From: Planctomycetota bacterium
Lineage (GTDB): Bacteria > Planctomycetota > PUPC01 > JABMSA01 > JAUWKK01
Direction of reading: 5' to 3'
Length of the DNA stretch: 7,027 nucleotides
Assembly (NCBI GenBank): GCA_030614245.1
Contig: JAUWKK010000149.1
Span: 1 to 7,027 of the forward strand
Under the pieces are notes generated by a model, which was not told the DNA's origin, made no database searches, and saw only the letters and a program-made list of their open reading frames with translations. Positions 1 to 5,762 of this stretch are shown here, one piece after another; position 1 is the stretch's first letter; each line of letters starts with the position of its first letter. Made by a program: the position numbers and the translations under genes.

Positions 1-803
1 CAGACGTGTGGTCGTCCTATCGGCGCGGGCCGACGGACTGGGTCAGGCGGAACCTCGGCACGGTCCCGGGCGAGGCCGCCGGTTCGGTGAACTTCGTGGT
101 GCCGCCGGGCAGGACGCTGCACTTCCAGGTGCTCGACGAGCATTATCGCTCGCTGCAGACGATGCGTTCATTCACCGGCGTAATGCCCGGCGAACGCCGG
201 GGCTGCGTCGGCTGCCACGAGCTGCACAGCACGACACCGCCGCGCAGGCCCGGCATCGCACTCAGGCGGACCCCGTCTAAGCTCGAACCGCCCCCGTGGG
301 GCACGCGGAGCATCAGCTACGTCAAGATGGTACAGCCCGTGCTCGACAAGTACTGCGGCAAGTGCCACCAGGGCGAGGGCAAGGCCAGGGCGAAACTCGA
401 CATGACGCTCCGCCCGGGTTACGGGCTGTTCAAGGAGCCTTACGTTACGTTTGTGGGCATCGACGGCCAAAGACACAGATACATCCACGGCAAGCCCGGC
501 CCCGCCGGAGCACTCCCAGCCGAGCAGTTTGCGCTCAGCGACCCTAAAAGCTACGTCACGTTCCGCCCGATGCGGTACCTGTCTTATCGCAGCAAACTCA
601 TCGAAAACGCAATGAACTCCAAGCATCACGGTGGGAAGCTCGACCCCGACAGCCTGCGGATGCTCATCGGGTGGGTCGATGCAAATTGCCCGTATCGCAG
701 CGATGAAGACGTCCGCGAGATTGCCGATCCGAACTTCGCCGGCATCGAGCAGCTTCCGATCCGGCCCCTGTGCAAGAATGCGCCGATAATCGAGCGGCCA
801 TAA
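1..803 (+). CDS. c-type cytochrome-like protein, hydrazine-synthase-alpha-like (C-terminal part, 5' end cut by window)
   Basis: The frame is open to the left edge (first full codon at 3), so this is the 3' part of a larger gene and the GTG at 6 is not a supported start. Two CXXCH haem-attachment motifs are visible: CVGCH (nt 204-218) and CGKCH (nt 354-368). The second lies in a VQPVLDKYCGKCH context typical of planctomycete cytochrome domains, where VQP.L...C..CH recurs. The stretch before the first motif, with PPG, SLQTMRSFTGVMPGE and then the haem site, resembles what I recall of proteins annotated as hydrazine synthase alpha-like in Planctomycetota. Such proteins are probably exported redox or sugar-binding proteins, and the annotation does not imply anammox. 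The residues after about nt 370 form a globular tail with no further haem motif. It ends 15 nt before the next gene, so the two may be co-transcribed. The c-type haem assignment is solid; the family name is moderate. Confidence 0.72.
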   Translation, partial: DVWSSYRRGPTDWVRRNLGTVPGEAAGSVNFVVPPGRTLHFQVLDEHYRSLQTMRSFTGVMPGERRGCVGCHELHSTTPPRRPGIALRRTPSKLEPPPWGTRSISYVKMVQPVLDKYCGKCHQGEGKARAKLDMTLRPGYGLFKEPYVTFVGIDGQRHRYIHGKPGPAGALPAEQFALSDPKSYVTFRPMRYLSYRSKLIENAMNSKHHGGKLDPDSLRMLIGWVDANCPYRSDEDVREIADPNFAGIEQLPIRPLCKNAPIIERP

Positions 804-818
804 CGTGAGAGGAACAAC

Positions 819-1691
819 ATGAAGCTCGTACGTTTCCAGGATGATTCGCAGGCGTATTACGGCGTCTTGACGGATGACACGATAGAGATTCTCGCCGGCC
901 CGCCTTTCGACGGCATCGAACGGAGCGCCCGCACGGCCGGGCTCGCCGGCGTGAAGCTGCTCGCACCCGTTGTGCCGCCGAATATCATCGCTATCGGGCT
1001 GAACTACCGCAAGCACGCCGAAGAATCAGGGCAAGCGCTGCCGGAAATCCCGCTGCTCTTCCTCAAGGCTCCCACCGCCGCAATCGGGCCCGAAGAGCCG
1101 ATAGTCCTGCCCGCAATGGCACCGGGCAAGGTTGACCTCGAGGGCGAGATCGCGATAGTCATCGGCAAGAAGGCAAAGAACGTCAGCGTCGATGAAGCTC
1201 CCGGTTACATCATCGGCTGCACCTGCGGCAACGACGTCAGCGCGCGCGACTGCCAGCTCGAGATCGACGGCCAGTGGGCGCGCGGAAAATCGTTCGATAC
1301 CTTCGCACCCATCGGCCCGTGGATCGAAACTGAAATCAACGGCGACGACTGCCCCCTCCGCTCGAGCATCAACCACGGCCAACCTAAGACGGTTGACCGT
1401 GCCACCCGTAGCAGAGAAGGGTGGCACGTTCAAGCAGAGCTTGGACGTGGAGCACGCACGGTAATGCAGGAGTCGAATACATCCGACCGCATATTCAACA
1501 ACGCGGAGCTCGTCAGCTTCCTGTCGAAGTGCATGACGCTGCTGCCGGGCACGGTGATAATGACCGGCACGCCGTCGGGCATCGGCTACGCGCGCGATCC
1601 GCAGGTGGTCCTCCGCCCGGGCGACATCGCCGAGAGCGAGATCGGCGGCATCGGCACGCTGCGCAATCCCGTCGTTGCGGAGACGGCATAG
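819..1691 (+). CDS. fumarylacetoacetate hydrolase (FAH) family protein with an in-frame insert
   Basis: A 290-residue cytoplasmic metal-dependent enzyme of the FAH/HpaG (MhpD) superfamily, which hydrolyses, isomerises or decarboxylates small beta-keto or enol acids; the substrate cannot be told. The ATG has a GAGAGGA ribosome site at 807-813. Visible family marks are GLNYRKHAEE (60-69), the likely Mg-binding set E108, E110 and D139 (LEGE, then GNDVSARD), K157 in ARGKSFDTFAPIGPW, TSD at about 221-223, and the C-terminal GTPSGIG, LRPGD and GIGTLRNPV motifs. Residues about 186-212 have no counterpart in the family as I know it. Removing them restores a normal strand running from LRSSIN to RTVMQES, and the extra DNA is a palindrome (separate entry). 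The last 49 codons belong to the 200-bp repeat found again at 5563. In that repeat this copy has V and S where the other has F and I, and F and I fit the family better. The fold assignment is firm; activity with the insert is not known. Confidence 0.9.
   Translation: MKLVRFQDDSQAYYGVLTDDTIEILAGPPFDGIERSARTAGLAGVKLLAPVVPPNIIAIGLNYRKHAEESGQALPEIPLLFLKAPTAAIGPEEPIVLPAMAPGKVDLEGEIAIVIGKKAKNVSVDEAPGYIIGCTCGNDVSARDCQLEIDGQWARGKSFDTFAPIGPWIETEINGDDCPLRSSINHGQPKTVDRATRSREGWHVQAELGRGARTVMQESNTSDRIFNNAELVSFLSKCMTLLPGTVIMTGTPSGIGYARDPQVVLRPGDIAESEIGGIGTLRNPVVAETA
1374..1454 (+). repeat. palindromic element inserted in frame in the FAH gene
   Basis: The core is an inverted repeat with 15-nt arms, TTGACCGTGCCACCC (1393-1407) and GGGTGGCACGTTCAA (1419-1433). 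The arms pair at 14 of 15 positions around an 11-nt loop. A second, smaller hairpin follows at 1428-1446 (GTTCAAGC, loop AGA, GCTTGGAC; 7 of 8 pairs). The 81-nt span is set by where FAH family similarity appears to stop and resume, so the outer limits are uncertain by several bases. It adds about 27 codons with no stop. It is unrelated in sequence to the element in the deacetylase gene. Confidence 0.68.
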
Positions 1692-1740
1692 AAATGTAGG
1701 GGCGGGACAACAGATGCTGAATGTTTTTCTGACGATTGAC
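1541..1740 (+). repeat. 200-bp direct repeat, left copy
   Basis: This copy matches 5563-5762 at 192 of 200 positions with a constant offset of 4022 and no gap. It comprises the last 151 nt of FAH, the stop, a 22-nt spacer and the first 27 nt of a deacetylase gene (MLNVFLTID). Similarity stops abruptly at both ends (T1540 versus G5562; G1741 versus A5763). Six of the eight differences lie in the FAH part: three silent, three changing residues (V/F, S/I, E/Q). Confidence 0.95.
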
Positions 1741-1830
1741 GAGACAACTTTTCCTTTTTCAACGCAAAGGTCAATAGAGGAAGGGGCAGGCAATGTCACT
1801 TATCTCGGTCGTGGTTCCCGTCTACAATGA
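1714..1830 (+). pseudogene. truncated polysaccharide deacetylase start (relic)
   Basis: The ATG at 1714 opens with the same nine residues as the intact deacetylase at 5736 (MLNVFLTID). After G1741 the sequence is unrelated and the frame runs 29 more codons to a TGA at 1828-1830. The protein would be 38 residues and lack every catalytic motif after the first Asp. It is a by-product of the repeat duplication. Its initiation signals are intact, so it may still be translated. It overlaps the next relic in another frame. Confidence 0.75.
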
Positions 1831-1894
1831 GCAAGACTGCCTGAAAGGACTCTTCGACCAGCGACCGCACGGACTGGGCAGGGCCAGCAAATGA
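1793..1894 (+). pseudogene. family 2 glycosyltransferase relic (N-terminal 23 codons)
   Basis: The ATG at 1793, preceded by a purine-rich site (GAGGAAGGGG, 1777-1786), encodes MSLISVVVPVYNEQDCLK. This is the canonical first strand and loop of a GT2 (GT-A fold) glycosyltransferase. After about residue 23 the GT2 pattern ends. Ten unrelated codons follow to a TGA at 1892-1894, which overlaps the methyltransferase ATG as ATGA. The DDG and DXD motifs and all later domains are missing. The likely history is an internal deletion that kept the gene's start and possibly its last codons, since a 4-nt overlap is a normal operon junction. It resembles the start of the intact GT2 gene at 2715 (PLISVVVPVYCEG), so it was probably a paralogue. 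Confidence 0.72.
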
Positions 1895-2715
1895 CCGACG
1901 AGCGAGCATCAGAGGCACAAGACCAAGGGCCTCGTTCCGGTGGGCGAGCGGCATGGCGCAAAGGTGACGCCGTCTCGATCTCGGGCAACTACCACTATCG
2001 GGCGTTCACCGAAGGGTTCGTCGTTCAGCGGTTCTGGCACCGCCAGAAGTTCACCCTCATCAAGAAGACTGCGCCCCCACAACCCGGCGCAAGAGCGCTG
2101 GACGTTGGCTGTGGCTCGGGCGTCGTCGCCGATTTCCTCGCCCAGCAGGGAGCAATCGTGGACGCAGTGGACTGCAACGAGGAAGCAATACAGTTCGCAC
2201 GAAGGCAATTCCCCAGGGAGAATCTGGATTTCCACCTGGGGTTCGCCAACGAAATGACCTTTCCCGATGGCACCTTCCACCACGTTTACTGCATGGAGGT
2301 CATCGAGCACATGGCCGCGCAACAGGCCGCAGATCTGCTCAACCACCTGCGCCGGCTGATGACCCCGGATGGCCGACTCCTCGTCACTACGCCGAACTAC
2401 CTGAGCCTGTGGCCGGTCATCGAGTTCGCAATGGACGTGTTCCATCTCTCGCCGAGAATGCGCGGCAAGCAACACGTCTGCAAGTTCCACATGGGAGGGC
2501 TCAGGAGAATGCTGTCCGACGCGGGCTTTGAGGTCCAGCGCTGCGGGCGAATGTCTGGCGTGGCTCCGTTCACAAGCGTCGTGTCCTGGGCGCTCGCCGA
2601 GTGGTTGGATAGCATCGAGTGGCGAATAGGCAACCCGTTGGGAAACATCCTTTACGCCGTCGCAGGCAAGGCGCCGCAGCGAGTACAAACGACCAGCCGT
2701 GGGATGGCACCCTAG
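1891..2715 (+). CDS. class I SAM-dependent methyltransferase
   Basis: A 274-residue soluble methyltransferase of the UbiG/Methyltransf_11 type, which transfers a methyl group from S-adenosylmethionine. Motif I is ALDVGCGSG (69-77), an acidic residue ends the next strand (VDAVD, D94), MEVIEH (135-140) is the motif before the central strand, and LLVTTPNY (163-170) is a typical post-core motif in sugar- and quinone-type enzymes. About 30 N-terminal residues are polar, low-complexity and poorly conserved in appearance. The ATG at 1891 overlaps the TGA of the preceding relic, and the TAG shares its last base with the GTG of the next gene, so this gene and the GT2 gene are translationally coupled. 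The acceptor is unknown. Placed among glycosyltransferases it probably methylates a sugar, lipid-linked glycan or lipid carrier, but that is inferred only from context. Confidence 0.88.
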   Translation: MTDERASEAQDQGPRSGGRAAWRKGDAVSISGNYHYRAFTEGFVVQRFWHRQKFTLIKKTAPPQPGARALDVGCGSGVVADFLAQQGAIVDAVDCNEEAIQFARRQFPRENLDFHLGFANEMTFPDGTFHHVYCMEVIEHMAAQQAADLLNHLRRLMTPDGRLLVTTPNYLSLWPVIEFAMDVFHLSPRMRGKQHVCKFHMGGLRRMLSDAGFEVQRCGRMSGVAPFTSVVSWALAEWLDSIEWRIGNPLGNILYAVAGKAPQRVQTTSRGMAP

Positions 2716-3731
2716 TGAGCAATCTCGAATCCAATCAACCGCTCATTTCCGTCGTAGTGCCGGTGTATTGCGAAGGCCGCCATCTGTCCGACGTCATCAC
2801 CGCTATTTGCGAGGCGCTGGGCACGTTGAATGCCCCGTGTGAGCTCATTCTTGTGGACGATGGGTCGCCGGATGACAGTTGGGAGGTCATCACCGAGGAA
2901 TCAAGAACGCGCCCTGCGCTCAGGGCCCTGCGCTTGAGTCGGAACTTCGGCAAGGAAGCTGCCCTGTGCGCTGGGCTCGACATGGCCAGAGGAAAGGCCG
3001 TCATCGTGATGGACGGTGACCTGCAGCACCCGCCGGCGCTCATTCCGGAAATGGTACGCACGTGGCGGGAATCCGGCGCGGATGTCGTGGAGGCTGTGAA
3101 GACCCACCCCGGCAAGCAGTCCATTCTCGTGAAATGCGGAAGCAGGCTTTTCTACAGCCTGTTGAAGAAGCTTTCCGGCTTTGACCTCGAAGGCGCCTCC
3201 GACTTCAAGCTAATGGACCGCAGGGCGGTGGATGCCTGGCGCAGGATGAAAGAGCGCAACGTGTTTTTCCGCGGGATGAGCGCATGGCTGGGTTATCAGC
3301 GTGTGCAACTGCCTTTTGTCGTCCCCGAGCGTGTCGGCGGCCAATCGAGGTGGTCCACCCTGCGCCTCGTAAGACTGGCCGTTACCGGACTGACGTCGTT
3401 CTCATCACTGCCGCTGCTTCTGGTGAACTTCCTGGGCGGAATCTGTCTGCTGGTGGCTGTCGTTCTCGGCAGCCAGGCCCTTTTCCTCAAGGCCACCGGT
3501 AGAGCTGTAACCGGCTTCACCACGGTGATTACTCTCCAGTTGTTGATCGCAAGCTTCCTCATGATATCCCTCGGCATCATCGGGGAGTACATTGCCAGGA
3601 TATACGATGAAGTCAAGGGGCGCCCTCGATACGTAGTGAGAGATGCCGTGCATAAAGCCACAGGTCAGGACGGTCAAGCGCCCACAGCGAAACGCGAGCA
3701 GCCAACGGATGAGCATGACAATGTCGAGTAA
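2715..3731 (+). CDS. polyprenyl-phosphate hexosyltransferase, GT2 family (DPM1/GtrB/ArnC-like)
   Basis: The GTG at 2715 is taken as the start because the previous stop is TAG at 2713-2715 and family similarity begins only at LISVVVPVY. An upstream ATG at 2619 would add 32 unlikely residues inside the methyltransferase gene. The 338-residue protein has the nucleotide-sugar-binding LVDDGSPDD (47-55), the DXD-type MDGDLQHPP (99-107), and GGQSRW (208-213), as in dolichol- or undecaprenyl-phosphate sugar transferases. Two membrane helices follow (about 228-258 and 268-292), then IGEYIARIYDEVKGRP, a signature tail of the GtrB/ArnC group. It should move a sugar from a nucleotide donor to a polyprenyl phosphate at the inner face of the membrane. 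The last 25 or so residues are polar and variable. It overlaps the start of the GT-C gene, the expected user of its product. Confidence 0.92.
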   Translation: MSNLESNQPLISVVVPVYCEGRHLSDVITAICEALGTLNAPCELILVDDGSPDDSWEVITEESRTRPALRALRLSRNFGKEAALCAGLDMARGKAVIVMDGDLQHPPALIPEMVRTWRESGADVVEAVKTHPGKQSILVKCGSRLFYSLLKKLSGFDLEGASDFKLMDRRAVDAWRRMKERNVFFRGMSAWLGYQRVQLPFVVPERVGGQSRWSTLRLVRLAVTGLTSFSSLPLLLVNFLGGICLLVAVVLGSQALFLKATGRAVTGFTTVITLQLLIASFLMISLGIIGEYIARIYDEVKGRPRYVVRDAVHKATGQDGQAPTAKREQPTDEHDNVE

Positions 3732-5355
3732 CTCGATTAACCCCCAGCCAGCCGATGGCACGACTTTGCGCCTGGGCCTCATCCTGCTGCTGGGCCTGAT
3801 TGTGCGGCGGGTGTTTTTCACCGGAACGGCAGGGGGTGATGACCAGATATACTCGGCGATCATCGGCGATATGCTCAAGGGCACGTCGGACTTCAACGCC
3901 CGGGGGATTTTTCTGGCACGTGTTGGGTTAATCTACCCGGCGGCGCTTTTCGCGTGGCTGACGGGGTGCCTTGAGATCGGCTTTGTGCTGTATCCGCTGT
4001 TGTGCTCGATGGGCTGTATCGTCGTGGCTTTCCTGCTAGGGCGGCTCCTGTTCAGCCCCTCAGCAGGGTTGACAGCGGCGCTGCTGCTGGCCGTTTACCC
4101 GTTCGACGTGCGCTTCTCGACGGGGCTTTTCTGCACCACCCCACTTATGTTCTTCATGGCCCTCTCGGTCTACCTGTTCCTGCTTGCAGATCGGACGGAG
4201 CCGGGCCGGCGACGGGCGCTGCTGTATCTGTGCAGCGGCCTTTCTGCAGGGGCGGGCTACCTCGTAAAGGTACCTTCACTGTTGCTGGCACTGGTTTTCG
4301 CCGCGTACCTGCTGTACAACCGGCGGATCAGAGGTGGGCATTTCCTGGTCGTGATGGGCGTGCTGCTGGTGGTAGCCGCCGAATCGGCTGCGCTATACCC
4401 GAAGACGCACCAACTGCTGGGGAGGTTGGCTGTAGCCTCGGGATCCGTGTCGCCGAACCAGCGCGCATACTTCCAGGCGGCGGGCCATTACTCGCTCGCA
4501 ACCTATCCAAGAATCGCGTTTGTCTCCTGTTACATGTTCGGGCTGATGTTCCACGCAGCGGTGGCGGCGGCGGCGTATTTCATCGTGAAGCGTTCACGGC
4601 CAGCAGGCTACGTGTTGCTGTGGTTGATACTGCTGTCTCTGTATCTGCAGTTCGGCTCGATCAATCTCACGCGCTACGAGGCAATAGGCAAGAGCCTTCG
4701 CTACCTGGGCATCCTCACAGTCCCTTTGGCAGTGTTGGTTGGAGCGGCAGTCGATGCTTGGCGAGGCTTGTGGAGCGGATGGTTTGCGCGCTTGGCTGTC
4801 GGGCTGCTGGTCCTTACCTCCCTGGCAGGCACCGACATAGCCGTCGGCTTTCAGCAGTCATACTCCCGCAACGCCCGCCTCATCGCTCGCCAGATGAGGA
4901 ACCTCCCCCGCCGACCCATCTACACCAATTGGGAGAACAACTGCACGCTCAACTACTTCTTCCGATACCAAAGAACAGGAACGATAAAGCTGTACGCCGG
5001 TTACGACTTCGTCACCCGGCAGACGACCAACCCCGTTGACCTGGCACAAGTGGAAGACTGCTACGTCATCGACGACGAAGCGTCGTGGAGTTACTACTCG
5101 CGCGTCTACAAAATGAAACGCCCCGCGCTCTTGGACGAGCCTCCGAGCCACTGGCAGCCCGTCGTGAAGGTGCGCGACGAGCACACACGGGTGGGATACC
5201 TCTCCATCCGCTTCGCCGGAGCCGTCCTCAGGTCGGGCCTCGTGCCTTCAGCACTCGCGAAGCGGTTCCTGGACACGATAGCCTTCCATACCCAGCCGCA
5301 CAAGGCGGTCGTCTATTACGTGCCAGAATCGCGCACCCCTCGAATACAGCTATAG
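3709..5355 (+). CDS. GT-C fold integral membrane glycosyltransferase (GT39/ArnT-like)
   Basis: A 548-residue polytopic membrane protein. It begins with a short polar stretch and then a helix at about 20-38. An acidic pair follows (GGDDQIYS, D44-D45) in the first outside loop, the position of the catalytic acid in GT-C enzymes such as ArnT and protein mannosyltransferases. Roughly nine further hydrophobic segments run to about residue 385 (for example LYPLLCSMGCIVVAFLLG and FLVVMGVLLVVAA). The last 160 or so residues are hydrophilic and probably outside the membrane. It should take a sugar from a polyprenyl phosphate, presumably made by the preceding GT2 enzyme, and transfer it to a lipid, glycan or protein. 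ATGs at 3709, 3715 and 3721 are all possible; an earlier in-frame ATG at 3643 lies deep inside the GT2 gene and is unlikely. The start overlaps the GT2 stop (3729-3731), so coupling is likely. The acceptor cannot be told. Confidence 0.85.
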   Translation: MSMTMSSNSINPQPADGTTLRLGLILLLGLIVRRVFFTGTAGGDDQIYSAIIGDMLKGTSDFNARGIFLARVGLIYPAALFAWLTGCLEIGFVLYPLLCSMGCIVVAFLLGRLLFSPSAGLTAALLLAVYPFDVRFSTGLFCTTPLMFFMALSVYLFLLADRTEPGRRRALLYLCSGLSAGAGYLVKVPSLLLALVFAAYLLYNRRIRGGHFLVVMGVLLVVAAESAALYPKTHQLLGRLAVASGSVSPNQRAYFQAAGHYSLATYPRIAFVSCYMFGLMFHAAVAAAAYFIVKRSRPAGYVLLWLILLSLYLQFGSINLTRYEAIGKSLRYLGILTVPLAVLVGAAVDAWRGLWSGWFARLAVGLLVLTSLAGTDIAVGFQQSYSRNARLIARQMRNLPRRPIYTNWENNCTLNYFFRYQRTGTIKLYAGYDFVTRQTTNPVDLAQVEDCYVIDDEASWSYYSRVYKMKRPALLDEPPSHWQPVVKVRDEHTRVGYLSIRFAGAVLRSGLVPSALAKRFLDTIAFHTQPHKAVVYYVPESRTPRIQL

Positions 5356-5380
5356 AGAATTCGAAGGAGAAGAAGCGAAG

Positions 5381-5713
5381 TTGTTTGAAGATCTGACCTC
5401 GGCCGAAAGACAGAAGAAGGTATATCGCCTGGCTTTTCAGCACATCAAGTCCCATCCCCAATCACTGCTTCGAACAACGTTCTGGGGAACATACTATCTT
5501 TACAGGCCATCGACCTACGGCTTGTATTGGAGCACAGGGATTGGTCTGCAGCCCGGGATATGGCTGCCGGGCACGGTGATCATGACCGGCACGCCGTCGG
5601 GCATCGGCTACGCGCGCGATCCGCAGGTGTTCCTCCGCCCGGGCGACATCGCCGAGATCGAGATCGGCGGCATCGGCACGCTGCGCAATCCCGTCGTGGC
5701 CCAGACGGCATAG
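5381..5713 (+). pseudogene. in-frame chimera: glycosyltransferase-like fragment fused to the FAH C-terminus
   Basis: A 110-codon frame opens at TTG 5381 with a GGAGA site at 5366-5370. The first 60 or so codons (SAERQKKVYRLAFQHIKSHP, then RPSTYGLYW) look like the helix with an A..I..HP motif found in many GT39/PMT-type membrane glycosyltransferases. Both the upstream membrane domain and anything downstream are missing. At 5563 the frame passes without interruption into the last 49 codons of the FAH gene (LPGTVIMTGTPSG to the TAG at 5711-5713), part of the right 200-bp repeat. It lacks the FAH metal site and cannot be an FAH enzyme. The frame stays open upstream to 5282 but has no ATG. It is best read as debris at the right edge of the inserted segment. 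Translation is possible given the ribosome site. The glycosyltransferase origin is moderate; the FAH part is certain. Confidence 0.7.
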
Positions 5714-5762
5714 AAATGTAGGGGCGGGACAACAAATGCTGAACGTTTTTCTGACGATTGAC
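5563..5762 (+). repeat. 200-bp direct repeat, right copy
   Basis: Partner of 1541-1740, with eight substitutions and no indel. Here the FAH part is cut off from the rest of its gene, while the deacetylase part continues into a full-length gene. Its FAH residues (QVFLRPGD, AEIEIGG) are closer to the family pattern as I know it than those of the left copy. It also supplies the deacetylase's likely leader and ribosome region (AGGGGCGGG, 5720-5728). An inverted GCCCGG/CCGGGC pair (5551-5556, 5567-5572) straddles its left edge. Confidence 0.95.

Larger units (their letters stand above)
1741..5562 (+). mobile_element. glycan-gene segment lying between the two 200-bp repeats
   Basis: This 3.8-kb segment separates the FAH 3' end from the deacetylase it apparently once adjoined. 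It holds a GT2 relic, a methyltransferase, a GT2 polyprenyl-phosphate glycosyltransferase, a GT-C glycosyltransferase and a broken glycosyltransferase-like fragment. No integrase, transposase or terminal inverted repeat is visible, so this is an inserted segment defined by its flanking duplication and not a recognised transposon. Candidate origins are single-crossover entry of a circle carrying the 200-bp homology, or tandem duplication followed by deletion. Confidence 0.5.

Noticed and set aside
168..1016. 282-codon minus-strand frame across the cytochrome-FAH boundary
   Set aside because: It runs opposite two well-supported genes and has the Arg/Ala/Val-rich make-up of a shadow frame.
1026..1799. 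257-codon minus-strand frame opposite FAH, and the similar one at 5462-5854
   Set aside because: They resemble each other only because both run antisense to the 200-bp repeat; there is no independent evidence of coding.
4002..5039. 345-codon + strand frame inside the GT-C gene
   Set aside because: It is out of frame with a convincing polytopic membrane protein, is Arg/Gly/Pro-rich and has no domain pattern.
1741..5562. Insertion sequence or transposon
   Set aside because: No transposase or terminal inverted repeats, and the flanking repeat is far longer than a target-site duplication.
5551..5572. GCCCGG/CCGGGC inverted pair at the right repeat edge as a recombination site or terminator
   Set aside because: Only 6 bp in GC-rich DNA, no T-run and no matching structure at the left copy.
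1541..5762. Assembly artefact as the source of the 200-bp repeat
   Set aside because: Not excluded, but eight substitutions between copies and distinct broken genes at each inner edge are not what a simple duplicated-contig error gives. A mixed-strain join remains possible.
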